Assembly: GCA_003427395.1 (NCBI GenBank) | Contig: BFEA01000329.1 | Span: 854,030 to 894,452 of the forward strand | Source of the DNA: Chara braunii | Lineage: Eukaryota > Streptophyta > Charophyceae > Charales > Characeae | Reading direction: 5' to 3' | DNA length: 40,423 nucleotides | Made by a program: the position numbers and the translations under genes | Shown: positions 21,144 to 31,193 of the stretch, one piece after another | Layout: every line of letters begins with the position of its first letter | Position numbering within the stretch: position 1 is the first letter of the stretch | Notes under the pieces: generated by a model | Seen by the model: the letters and a program-made list of their open reading frames with translations, nothing else | Databases searched by the model: none | Told to the model about the DNA's origin: nothing

Positions 21144-22563
21144 AGTGGAGGAAATCAGCCTGCTCCTCTCGTCTTTCCGTCTTATATTACAAAACCTTAT
21201 ATTGTGGCCTTGCTGGTCACAATGTTGGCAGATGGTTGTCCTCCAGTCAAAACGGGGTCTCCCATACCCCAGACTTCCCTGATCCCCCTGGCCTTGCTAC
21301 CCCTGGCCTTGATACCCCTGGCCTTGGTACCCCTGGCCTTGGTTTCCTCCGTCTTGACCATTCCATTGCCCTCCTCTTCCACAGCCATTCATGCCTCCCC
21401 CCCTTCCTCCACCCCTCTCTCCGTTGCCTTGATTGCCCTACCCCTGGTTCCCACCTCCAGCCACGCTTCCCTGTGAACTGGGAGCAGGTGACGACGGCGG
21501 GGCCACAGGCTGGGCCTGGACTGCGGGGTAGATGGGTGGCGGCATACTCATTTGCGGCCCGGGTACTGGCGGCGGGCTACCCCATAGGCCATTGTCCGTA
21601 AGAGGGCGCCCCTCCCTGCAAGGGGCCTGCACTAGACGATGGAGCCGCTACATTTGGAGGAGCCGCCGCCAGGGCCTGGGTCGCGTGCCCCTTTCCTGAC
21701 CTCTGCCCGCCCTGTGCCAAGTTACGCACTTTGCGCTGGGCCTTCGTCAGGTACGACGGCACCGGTTCTTCCTCTTCCCAGAGCTCTTCCTCAACGGCCT
21801 CTCCCACCACTGACTCTTTTCCTTTCACCTGAACCGCCGTCACTACCCTTCTCTGCACCACTGGCTCTGTCGCATACCCCAGTTGCGCCAACACGTCTGT
21901 AATAATCCTTTTTACCCCCGGGGTCCCAGAAGCGGTCGCATCTCTTTTCTTTCTCTTCTGCCTCTGCAGGCATACCTGACGTTGCTCCACCTGGTCCAAA
22001 CATCCAACTTCCACCCCTCTGTCAATGGTGGCCCAGGTGAGCTTGGTGCTACCCCCTCCATGTCTTGTCAATTCGACGGCCTTCGATGCCGTGAGTAGCC
22101 CCAGAAAAATGGAGCACTGCGCCTCCTCTGAAATCCCATGGACCTTCCGAGCCCTTTTCTTGAATTCCTGAACAAAGGTCCCTATCGTCGTAAAGTCCTC
22201 TTTGTTCATCGCCTCAAGGTCCGTAGTGGTCAACAATCCGTCTCCCAGGCGGTACTTCCTTTGCATTCCCTCCTTGAACCTTTCCCAGCTACCTTGAGCC
22301 GCATCTATAACTTTCTTCACTTCTTGGTGGTAGCTGTGGAGAACATACTGGAGAATTCGCTGAAACTTTACAACATCCGACCGCTCGACCACAGCTTGTT
22401 CCACCCGCTCCAGCCATTCTGAGACTCTCTCCCCACAAAAATGGAAGGTATCGACCTTGGGGATATTGCTCGGATTTCTTTCATGCCTGTCAATAGCCGC
22501 GATGAGGTCATCGAGCGTCAGACCCTTCTTGGGACCACTCGATGCGCCGCCGCCCTGCGACAT
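21144..22563 (-). pseudogene. gag: gag (capsid plus nucleocapsid), frameshifted
   Basis: Structural protein that would assemble the particle and bind element RNA. The start chosen is the ATG at 22563 (MSQGGG), because the upstream ATG at 22611 lies in a probable intron. The first 200 or so residues contain the gag-type helical region (FHFCGERVSEWLERVEQAV, then SWERFKEGMQRKYRLGD). A basic segment and a Pro/Ala/Ser-rich tail follow. The frame stops with TAG at 21577-21579, but the natural continuation (SPPPVPGPQMSM) runs on in another frame, so there is one frameshift near 21580. A Gly-Gln repeat (copies of QGQGY) carries an in-frame TAG at 21297-21299 where Tyr is expected. The CCHC knuckle comes next (21189-21230). 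The frame then runs on into the linker and protease. Confidence 0.8.
21189..21230 (-). other. gag CCHC zinc knuckle
   Basis: Minus-strand translation gives CQHCDQQGHNIRFC, a perfect C-x2-C-x4-H-x4-C nucleocapsid knuckle. It is in the same frame as the downstream linker (21143-20607) and protease, which shows that gag and protease were originally one frame. Confidence 0.9.
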
Positions 22564-22590
22564 CTTGACAGACTCTTCTCCTAAAGCTTC

Positions 22591-22610
22591 CTGACAAGAG
22601 AAAACAAGCA
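22591..22610 (-). promoter_or_regulatory. Candidate splice acceptor just before gag
   Basis: The minus strand reads TTGTTTTCTCTTGTCAG, ending at 22591, followed by GAAGC. This is a pyrimidine-rich tract plus CAG, a good plant acceptor. It sits 28 bases upstream of the gag ATG at 22563. Paired with the donor at 22776 it would remove a 186-base leader intron. The apparent upstream in-frame start at 22611 would then be intronic. Confidence 0.45.
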
Positions 22611-22775
22611 CACCCCCTTATTCAGCATTATACCCTGACCGGTCTATTCCACCTGCTCTACCTAACCCTTACTGCATACTTTACCCAATGCTAACAAGAT
22701 CGTCTCTCATAACTTCCTCTAGCTCAGATAGGTAAACTTTATCACCTATACTTAGTCACTCAGTATTTTTCCTTA

Positions 22776-22777
22776 CC
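22776..22777 (-). promoter_or_regulatory. Candidate splice donor in the 5' leader
   Basis: On the minus strand the sequence reads AAG then GTAAGG, with the intron starting at 22776. It lies between the primer-binding site and gag. A second good donor, AAG then GTATGA, starts at 22821. Either could join to the acceptor at 22591 ahead of gag, or to the acceptor at 15863 ahead of the extra ORF. Using 22821 would also drop several upstream ATGs found between 22820 and 22776. This is motif-based inference with no transcript evidence. Confidence 0.45.
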
Positions 22778-22860
22778 TTCTCGTCATTCTTTTATGTCTT
22801 TTTCTCATTCACTTCTCATACCTTGATGTCGTTTCACCAAGGACAACGGTAGGCTTTCCG

Positions 22861-22881
22861 TTATCCCCGGCAACGGCGCCA
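22861..22881 (-). other. Primer-binding site, tRNA-Asp type
   Basis: Read on the minus strand, this begins TGGCGCCGTTGCCGGGGAT. That is the complement of the 3' end of plant cytosolic tRNA-Asp(GTC) including CCA, over about 19 bases. It sits two bases (CG) inside the LTR end at 22884, where minus-strand cDNA priming is expected. This fixes element polarity and the inner LTR edge. Confidence 0.85.
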
Positions 22882-23088
22882 CGTGTCGTGCGCATCGGTC
22901 CGGCACCACACGGGGCAGCGCGGAACCCTCCCAGCCGCGTCACACAGGAGTTGGATAAAATCCTTCGTCGCAATATACATGGAGCTTCCACAAGCCGCTC
23001 CGGCCGAGTGCGCCAGCCATACCTCTCGCGAGCCCCTACGACAGGATAGGGCCTACGCGAGGCACAACTTACCTCCACCTTACGGGAG

Positions 23089-23218
23089 NNNNNNNNNNNN
23101 NNNNNNNNNNNNNNNNNNNNNNNNNNNNNNNNNNNNNNNNNNNNNNNNNNNNNNNNNNNNNNNNNNNNNNNNNNNNNNNNNNNNNNNNNNNNNNNNNNNN
23201 NNNNNNNNNNNNNNNNNN
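23089..23218. other. Assembly gap (130 N) with identical 41-bp flanks
   Basis: The 41 bases before the gap (23048-23088) and after it (23219-23259) are identical. Either a tandem repeat was collapsed or two contig ends overlap unmerged. True LTR length is therefore uncertain by this amount. Confidence 0.95.
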
Positions 23219-24299
23219 AGGGCCTACGCGAGGCACAACTTACCTCCACCTTACGGGAGTTGTCACCTCCCTTCAGTGGGCGTATCCCCGCCGAGCTACC
23301 AGTCCACAGTACGAAAGCTAATCAGTTGCAATCGCAGAGGTGGACCAGCCGAGGGCGTTTCTCGCTCGCTGTAGCATAGGGGGTATGCGCGGTAGTACGC
23401 CTATCGGGCCCGCACGCGAACCGGCATCTTCGGGGGGGCTGAAGTCCCAAGCGCGGCTCGACGTCGGTCAACTAGGACGCATCTCACACACCACGCGCAC
23501 ACCACTTTACAAACGCAAAAATAAAACACACATACACACATACGAAATGATACAACACAAACAACGTGACAACGCTCCTAGCCCCTCAGTAGTCAACCCA
23601 TAACTTTCCAATGCGGGAATCGGACAGGCGTCGCGCGCGAGACTTAGTATAAAACTGCGCGAACGCAAGGACTACTCATATCGACTAGCAATGCAAACGT
23701 ACGCAAGTAGTCGCAACGATGGCGTACCATGTAGTACCCAAACTCATGCGGTCCTCGTTAATCTCGAGGGTCGCATTCGACACTCAAGTGTCGGCTGACA
23801 CACGCCTTGAGGGTTAATCTCTTGACGCTGGACAACCGCCAAGCGCGGTTGAAGACCACACACCCTCTTCTGCACTCTGTGCATAGTGGGTGGTACACAG
23901 GTCCATACCTGTGGTGGTAGTCGTCTCTCGTGGCCCTAGGGGTAAGTCCTCCCTGGATCTGTGCGAAAGTCAAGGGGTTTGACTTTGACGACTGCCACGG
24001 ACTACAACGTCCAACCATGAAAATCCCTAAAAAGCAAACGATAAGGATTAGGCCAAAGGTTCCTCCACCTAACAACTAGAATTATGGCCCTGGGGTACCC
24101 TCCCTTTTTCGCGCAGTGTTGGCGGCCTCTAGCAATCCCAAACACTCGCCTATATGTGTCGGTCCCTTTGTGATCCCATAACTTTTACACACTAGGGCGG
24201 AAAAACGTCGCGCGCGAGGTTTTAATATAAAGCCGCGCAGCCGTGGCCTATCTCATACCAACCAACAATGCCAACCCTACGTGGCAATCGCGGCTCCGG

Positions 24300-24381
24300 C
24301 CTCACGATATTGAATGGCTGAAGGAATATATCGTGAGGGGTCACCCTACACGATATTGAACGGCTGAAGAACATGCCGTTC
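24300..24381. repeat. Two related inverted repeats specific to the 5' LTR
   Basis: CCTCACGATAT (24300-24310) pairs with ATATCGTGAGG (24328-24338). GAACGGC (24358-24364) pairs with GCCGTTC (24375-24381). Both contain ACGATATTGAA and GGCTGAAG, so one is a copy of the other with different pairing arms. I see no equivalent in the diverged LTR. Confidence 0.65.
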
Positions 24382-25049
24382 AGCCCTCGTGGCATTTCCT
24401 CCTTCGGGGTGGGGTGTCTCGATGGGCAAGGCAAATAGGCTCTGCGCGAGGGAAAACCCCTCCCCTGCAGAGCCTAGGGTTTGGGATGTCCTGGACAAAA
24501 ACCTCAAATCCCGGCCCAGGACCAACGTCCGACTAAAAAAAACTCAAGAAGCAAGTAAAAGAAAAGGAAGGGTCTTCCCTGGGGCCTCTCAGTCTTAACC
24601 TCTGAGTATGCTCTTCGTACGGGGCCCCTTAACCCATACAAACATTCATCCCAGGTACACCCATGTATACATATATAAAAGGGGGAAGCATGTGACGATC
24701 ACTTCTCACAGTCTCATTGGGGTCCCTCACAACCATATGTATATATGTGATCGCAGGCAACCAAATCCAGAATCTGATTCATAGCACATACCTGCAAATC
24801 ACATCAACGAGTCAATCAACAGCCCACGCACTACACGGAGTCAACCCCAACCATCTTCAACACTCATACCCCTCGCTTTAGCCATGCAAGCCCCAACCTT
24901 TTGTCCAACCAACCTTAATTAAATACTCAGTACCTTTGTTGAATGGCCATTCAATAAAAGTCCGGGTGAAACCATAATGAAACAAAGAAAATCACCAGGG
25001 CTAAGGCCTTTTAGGTTGGGTGTGGAGGGTGAGTTGGAATTGAGTCGTA

Positions 25050-25173
25050 AACCGACGAATCGGCAACCGACCTGTCATCAGTGATAACAGATGATGATCC
25101 TCAAGGGATCGAGCTGAGTCTAGTCCTGAACTTGAATCAGACGATAAAGAGGACCTGTAACACATGACAGGTC
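25050..25173. repeat. Cluster of short palindromes (5' LTR)
   Basis: Counterpart of 1825-1947. CTGTCATCA with TGATAACAG lies at 25072-25090 (one mismatch). GATCC with GGATC follows, then GACCTGT with ACAGGTC at 25152-25173, where the stem is kept though its loop sequence has changed. Confidence 0.7.
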
Positions 25174-25339
25174 AATGTCCCAGGCTAAACCTATAAGTTC
25201 ATGGAGAACAATCTCCATATCGTGACCTTACTCAAAATATCTTGGTTAACTACGTCTAAGCCTACCTCTAAGCAATATGGCAAAATCTTCCCTTAGTCAG
25301 AGTGGACTTATCAAAGAGCTCCACCTGTCAAAACATAAT

Positions 25340-26050
25340 CAATCTCTATTAAACTAAGAAAATTTCGGCAGCGCTTCCTGTAGGAAAAATGTCTTTCCAG
25401 AATTTACATAAGTCCAGATATAAAAACATAAATAATTACTAACTCTTAGAAAGTCAAAATTATGTCTAACTCCCTGAAATAGTAGAAATTTTGGCAGCAT
25501 TCCCTTTAGAAAAGGAGGTTTTCTATATTTATACTAAGTCAGATATAAACAGCAGGAATAATTCTTAACTCTGGAAAGTTAAACTTATGTCTAACTCCCT
25601 GAAACAGTAGAAGTTTGTGCAGCACTCCCTTTAGAAAGGGAGACTTTCCAAATTTACACTAAGTCAGATATGAACTCGAAAGACAGCTCGAGTTCAACTT
25701 TAGACAGAATTTAATTAACTCTTTAATTTTGTAGAAATTTCGGCAGCACTCCCTCTAAAAAAGTGTTATGCCAAAATTCATACAAAGCTAAGTTCAGAAT
25801 TTAAGAGCAACCTTGACTTCCCAAAGTTCAATTTTGTCTAACTCCCCGAATTAGCAAAAAATTGGGCAGCACCCCTTTTAGAAAAGGAGACTTCCCAGAT
25901 TTTAACTAAGTCAGATATGAGGAAAGACAAAACTGAACTTTTGATAAGTCAAAATTTAACTAACTCCTTGGATTTGTAGAAATTTCGGCAGCGCTTCTCG
26001 TAGAGAAAGTAGCTTGCCAAGATTTATACAAACCCAAGTATAAGAAAAAA
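25340..26050. repeat. About 123-bp tandem repeat, six copies (5' LTR)
   Basis: Copies are marked by GGCAGC-type motifs near 25367, 25493, 25617, 25743, 25864 and 25988. Each unit carries CTAACTCCCTGAATTAGTAG-like sequence, a GGCAGC core, a small hairpin, GACTTTCCAGATTTA-like sequence and ACTAAGTCAGATAT. Hairpin arms vary together: TTCC with GGAA; CTCCCTTT with AAAGGGAG; CCTTTT with AAAAGG; TTCTC with GAGAA. Confidence 0.8.
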
Positions 26051-26323
26051 TCTCAGAAAATGCAGGAATTGACCTAAGTAAAAGAAAAATACTACAGAAA
26101 ATGCAGGAATTGACACTAACTCATATGGCTCTAGCACGTGGCGAGCAACTAAAGCAACTACCTATCAACCTGAAACTCAGACTAAGTAGTGGCCTCACTC
26201 AGTCACATGCAAACCAAACCACAAAGGTAAGTAGTCTCACCAGCCCCAAGTCAACCTGAACAAACAATAGTTCATGATCTCTTAATGATTTAACCCATTA
26301 TACCTAGCTTACATAAGACATAT

Positions 26324-27259
26324 GGCAGGCCGCCTGAACTTACAGAACAACTCAACTTAGCCAGGCCTAGAGTCAGAATACCTAAACTTATAGAGCGTTC
26401 TGACTTGGCCAAATATACACAAACAGAGGGCACAACTACTTTTCTCTTCTTTTGGCACATGACTAGACCACTCTAGTGACCTTGAACTGTTTAAAGTATC
26501 CAAGTTGTATATACTTATCTTCACCTTTGTCTTCTAAGGCTGCATATGACTGAACTAACTTAAGTTCAGTCTGGCCCAGTTTACCACCAGTTTTATTCTT
26601 AGTTATACTCTCTTCAAGTTGTGATACGGCTATAGTCAGACCACCTAAACTTATAGAACAGTCTGATTAGCTCGTTCCTAGATAAAATAGTTGTAAAGTA
26701 TAACCAAGTTACAACCATTGGGTTCCAGCATGTGCGAGGCTTTGAGCCAGACCCCCTGAACTTACAGAAGGGTCCAACTCTCGGCAAGATCCGTTTCTAT
26801 CTGAGCCATTATGTGTGTGGCATTGAGTCAAACCCCTTGAACTTACAGAAAGGTCTGTCTCTTTGCCAAGATTATTTCTTTAGAATAAAGAGCAGGAAGA
26901 GACAGGGTCACCTGAACTTACAGGACAGCTCGGTCTCCTCGTTCAGAAACCAAAGAAACAGGTAAAATCCCAATGAAAACAAGGCAACCCAAGGCACCAA
27001 AACTTATTGAGCGCCCTGAGTCCCTGAAAATCAGGCACAATCAAACCCCTCACAGGTCAGAGCAATCAGGCCACCTGAACTTACAGAACAGCCTGACCCT
27101 CCATGCAAACCATATCACTGGGTCTCCCCAAACTTATGGGGAGATCCCAGCCTTCAGAGTAACCAGACCCCCTAAACTTATAGAAGAGTCTGACTTCTCC
27201 ATGCAAAACTAAAATAAAACAAAGCACTGGGGCTCCTCAAACTTGTGGGGACTCCCCAG
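26324..27259. repeat. Hairpin array, loop AACTTA (5' LTR)
   Basis: Twelve inverted repeats at the homologous place to 2725-3611, with loop AACTTA (AACTTG in the last). Clear cases: 26371-26405 (AGTCAGAA with TTCTGACT), 26548-26571 (GACTGAACT with AGTTCAGTC), 26629-26671 (AGTCAGAC with GTCTGATT), 26750-26774 (GACCC with GGGTC), 26899-26937 (GAGAC with GTCTC, CCTG with CAGG), 27066-27096 (TCAGGC with GCCTGA), 27118-27150 (CTCCCC with GGGGAG), 27164-27192 (CAGAC with GTCTG), 27227-27259 (CTGGGG with CCCCAG). Weaker units are near 26324, 26830 and 26992. Inner stems are CTG/CAG, CTA/TAG, CAA/TTG or CCCCA/TGGGG. Confidence 0.85.
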
Positions 27260-30158
27260 CCTTAACAGCCCGTCAACCATCATGCAAATCAAACCCCCAT
27301 CCTGCCTTTACCCCAGATGCAGTTCCTTTTAACAGTCTGAGTTCATACAAACAACAAAGTTGAAACTGAGACTTCACAAACATTCCTTTACTTCATCTGG
27401 TTTAATCTCTTGAAGTCAAACCAAAAATAAGATAGGGTTGCACACCATATATTCAGTCAGAGATGCATCAGGTATTACAAATAGGGGCTATAGGGTGGGT
27501 GTATAGAGGGAAACGCAAAGGTTACCTGTCAATTCCCTGCCTCCAGAGCCTCGCCTAGACTCCGGCAGAGCTCCCGCAATCGGTGGGTGGACTCCCCACA
27601 GAGTCTCGATGCGGTCCTACGACTTGCAATCCCGCATGCCGCCTTCCCCTCAGAACAAGATCAAACTTAGATTGAGAAAGGTAGAAAGAGAGGTTTTGAG
27701 ACTCTTAGATACTAGAGGGTGCTCTCAAGCTCACTGGAGAGGGCCTTGATATCTTGATTCGCCTAAGGGCCCTGCAATGGCGGCCAAGGACGTGGCAGCT
27801 TGGTCAATGCTGCAGTCATAATGTCAAAGTCCACTCTCTACTGACCTCCCAACCGTCACATCAGCCTCCATTTCCAAACCCAGTTACTTCTCAAAGCCCA
27901 TCTATCATGGCCCTACAAGCTGCAACAGCCACTGCGGTATGCAATAGCACACAACAACCAACAGCAGGTACCAGCAATATGCGCCCCCCCGCAACTGGTC
28001 ACAGCCGGCGAACAATTGAGCGTAGTAGCTGCGTACAGTCCACAACAACAGTCCAATGCAGTCTGCTGCCACAGTGCACCGCAGCAACGGTTTGGGCACA
28101 ATCCGCGGTAACCCGTACAGACACAGCAGCTGTCGTGGCACACCCGAAGTACCCACTACTACACTGCAGACTGTAGCGCCTCACCACGTAGTAAGCTAGG
28201 GAGTCACCCCATCAGGCACTCGGCACCAGCTACAGGCAGCACAGACACCCCACATCGACCGACCCTTACCTCGGATGTGCAAGACTTGGTGGTTGGCAGG
28301 ACCCCGGCCCGTCCCTTTCTCTACTCAAGCTCCATCAATCTAGCACCTGGCCTTGCCCTTTGGCCAGGTCCAACCCACAGTGAGCAAGGGAGTTGCGTGC
28401 TACCACGAGAGGGGGCAGGCCGACCACCTCAGGAGTGGAACAGTGACGCTTACTGTTGCAGTCGAATGATGCCCCGGGGTGACAGCAGAGCCTTATCCAG
28501 GGCGACCGTACGAAAAATAAACGGAAAAGCACTCCTTTAGTGCCCGGAAAAAAAAAAGGAGGCAAACCAAAGGTCAGAAAAAGAAAGGTAAAATAGGGAA
28601 ACTACCCAAAGTGAACCTTCCGTAGGAACACGGATAGGTGCACCCGCTTTTACCACACTACTTTTCTCCCTTACTTCCCACCTTCCTCCGCGGAGTACGT
28701 CTCCTTTCTAACTACTCTCCCACAAACTATCCCTCTGCTAAAACTAACATCAAAATCGAATGCGCCCTGCTTCAACCCCCCCCCCCCCGATGACCTGTCT
28801 CCCCGCCTGATTCCGTTAGGGATCGGGTGAGCTACACTTTGCTGACTGCGTCGGGCTCGTCATCCGCTATCTTCGTGATACTTCTGCGCATCCTCCTTTT
28901 CTCTACCACTGAACCTACTAACCCATCATCGAATCTAACATTCCCATCGTTTTTGCAACGATCAAGAACCCCGGATTAGCATGTCTTCTCGCTCGATTTC
29001 GTTCGGAAACGAGCGAGATGTGCGTTTCTCACTCCCCAATGGCATCTCCTTCGCTTCTGCCATTGCCGCGCGCACTCAGCTTCTCGACTAACACTCCTTG
29101 TATTGATCTAGCAATCAAACTGACTACTGATCTGGAGTCGCCCTACTCCAACACCCCGATTCCGACGTTCGGTTCGCCCGATCTCATCATGAAACGGGTA
29201 TGAACTCGAATCTCCTACTCCCCACCTTCTTTCCTTACCGCCATCTCTCGCGCACGGCCTTCCTTCCCAACCTTCTAATCTACCCTTCCTATGCAAAACC
29301 CGACTTCACCATGTGGTCCGCCATGGTCAATAGCCCCCGGAGCCGTCTCCTACTCTCCCGAAGCAAGGAGGGACCGTGGGCGCTCCTCCTCCTCCTCTAC
29401 GCCTTAGCCCGCCAGTCGGCCATCCCCCGCTTTCCGACATGCACGTACCTGGCGCGATTCGTCGGTCGGGTCCGTCCGCTCTCTCCCTCCCTGCAACCCG
29501 TTGTATCTCTACGATCTGCTGCTTAGTGCAGCCCCGCCAGCCCACTATGTCGCACGCGCGTGCATCTGGCACGGTCCCTGGACCGGGTTCGCCCGCCTCG
29601 TACTATCTACCCTCCGCTATGCTGCCTCCTTCCTCCACCACGCCCGGTTTCTTTCTCCACCTCTCCTCGTTGTCGCCAACCCGCACTCCAGCGCACCTCG
29701 ACAAGGTAATGCGGCCACATCCGAAACACACTCCCGACGGAACTCCAACAGGTCAAAACGAAAAAAAAGAGCAGGGAGGTCGCCCCACTTTATACACCTC
29801 AGCCTGGCGCGGGGGGGGGTGTGCTAATCCTCTTTTGTCATTCCGGTTCGTCGGACGTCCCGAAGGCCCTTGCGCGGCTGGCATAGCATGCCGCCTCCAG
29901 GCGGATCGGCCGCCAGGACGACCCAGTCGGCCCGCCGGTCCTCCTTCTTTCCCTTTATCACGCCTGTATCCGCCCTTCTCCCTCGTCCGGGTTCACTCCC
30001 GGACTTACGAGAGCTATGCAACGGCCGAACTGGCCACTCCACACCTCTGCGCTTGGTCGCACGACCCTGTGGCACCCTGGCGGGGCGACTGTAACCCCTG
30101 CCCTCGGCACTACCCAAGTGGGCACCCCCTTGGCCATCGCTCCATACCCCAGTCCCGC

Positions 30159-30220
30159 CATCCGAGTTCAAACGCGGGTTTGTATTTCCACAGCGCGTGG
30201 GTGTACCACTGAGGTAGGCC
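30159..30220 (-). repeat. tRNA-like/SINE-like segment in the 5' LTR
   Basis: Identical by eye to the segment at 10151-10212, about 1 kb from the sense-strand start of the LTR (31193). Same strand as the element. Confidence 0.4.
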
Positions 30221-30415
30221 CTTGGATCCTACTTCATGTCCACTGTGTCGCGTCCTAAATCAAACGGGCGCGGTCAGGGTAGCCCCCGCGCAGCCACGAA
30301 TCACAGCCGGCAATCGTATTGTAGGCAATCCCGCGACTACAACATACCCCCTGCGCGATTTCGCGTCCACCTACGGGTGTGAGATAAATAATACTAGTAT
30401 TAAAACTTCGAAATA

Positions 30416-30416
<1 letters not shown>

Positions 30417-30446
<30 letters not shown>
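30417..30446. repeat. (TA)n microsatellite in the 5' LTR
   Basis: TA run longer than its counterpart at 10408-10431, which has a CATA interruption. It marks the right end of the tract where the two LTRs look identical. Confidence 0.8.
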
Positions 30447-31193
30447 CGGACATATAAGGACCGCAAAGCACGTGGTAACCAGGCGAAAGCTGCGGCCCCC
30501 GTGGTAACAAAAGGCGAGGGGGATAGTCCTACCGGCCCATCAACCCCTCAAGCCTTTTCGCCGCGCTCCTCCGCTCCCTTGTCGCACGCCGTTGGCCTCG
30601 ATCCCTATGTCTGCTGCGTACCAGCCCGATGCTGTAACCTATAAGGCTAAACCCAAGCCTGGTACCAATGGCCTCGACCCTCCTAGTAAAGGGGTGGCCT
30701 ACGGCATTTGGGCCAAGGAAACAGCTCCACACCACTTCTCAGCCCGCATTTTCACGAAAGACCACCGAAAAAGGTCTGCGCCGGCCTACCTGCCGTGTCG
30801 CGACTGCCATTCCCTAACTGAATCCATCAGGCCTCATCATCTGGATTCCGCGTGCGTCCACACCGGCCCACTGAACTGCCCACCGTACCCCGCGGAACCA
30901 GAAAACAACGCACTCCTAGTTAGTCAGCTTAATCAAAACAAACAATTTGTTATAACGAAGCACGCCGACCGGAATTCACGCCGCGTCTTTTATTGCGATC
31001 AAAGAGAGAAAAATCACGCTCGTCTCGAACCTGCGCGCCCACACACTCTCTAGTCTGACCACGCTATTTAGTTAACGTAGCCCTGCAATATTGCTGCGTC
31101 TCGCGCAGCATACTCAAACTTTTAGACTCAGCTTATTTTCTGTCACTTACAAAAACCAGGGCGGATACCCTTGTAAGGGTATTCGCTCGGACA

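Larger units (their letters stand above)
7332..31193 (-). mobile_element. Giant Ty3/gypsy LTR retrotransposon (decayed), 3' LTR truncated
   Basis: Minus-strand element ordered 5' LTR (22884-31193), primer-binding site, leader, gag, protease, RT, RNase H, integrase, extra gag-like ORF, 3' UTR, 3' LTR (7332-11179). RT-RNase H-integrase order places it in Ty3/gypsy (Metaviridae-type). LTR edges rest on three facts: homology between 7332-11179, 22884-31193 and 1-7331 stops at the same base (11179, 31193, 7331); termini are TGTC at one side and GACA at the other; and the primer-binding site lies two bases inside 22884. Reading frames carry several stops and frameshifts, so this copy is defective. 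No convincing polypurine tract is visible beside 11180. A target-site duplication cannot be tested because the far LTR end is missing. Confidence 0.85.
22884..31193 (-). repeat. 5' LTR of the main gypsy element (about 8.3 kb)
   Basis: On the plus strand it begins TGTCGTGCGC at 22884 and ends CTCGGACA at 31193. Positions 23329 onward align with 1 onward (about 92% over the first 175 bases by eye). Positions 27118-31193 align with 7332-11179. In plus order it contains the N gap, a pair of inverted repeats (24300-24381), a palindrome cluster (25050-25175), a 123-bp tandem repeat (25340-26050), a hairpin array (26324-27259), a G+C-rich segment with no credible long gene, and a tRNA-like segment (30159-30220). 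Known plant Ogre LTRs reach roughly 5-6 kb, so this is exceptionally long. The ORFs inside it are proline, serine or arginine shadows and I do not call them genes. Confidence 0.8.
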
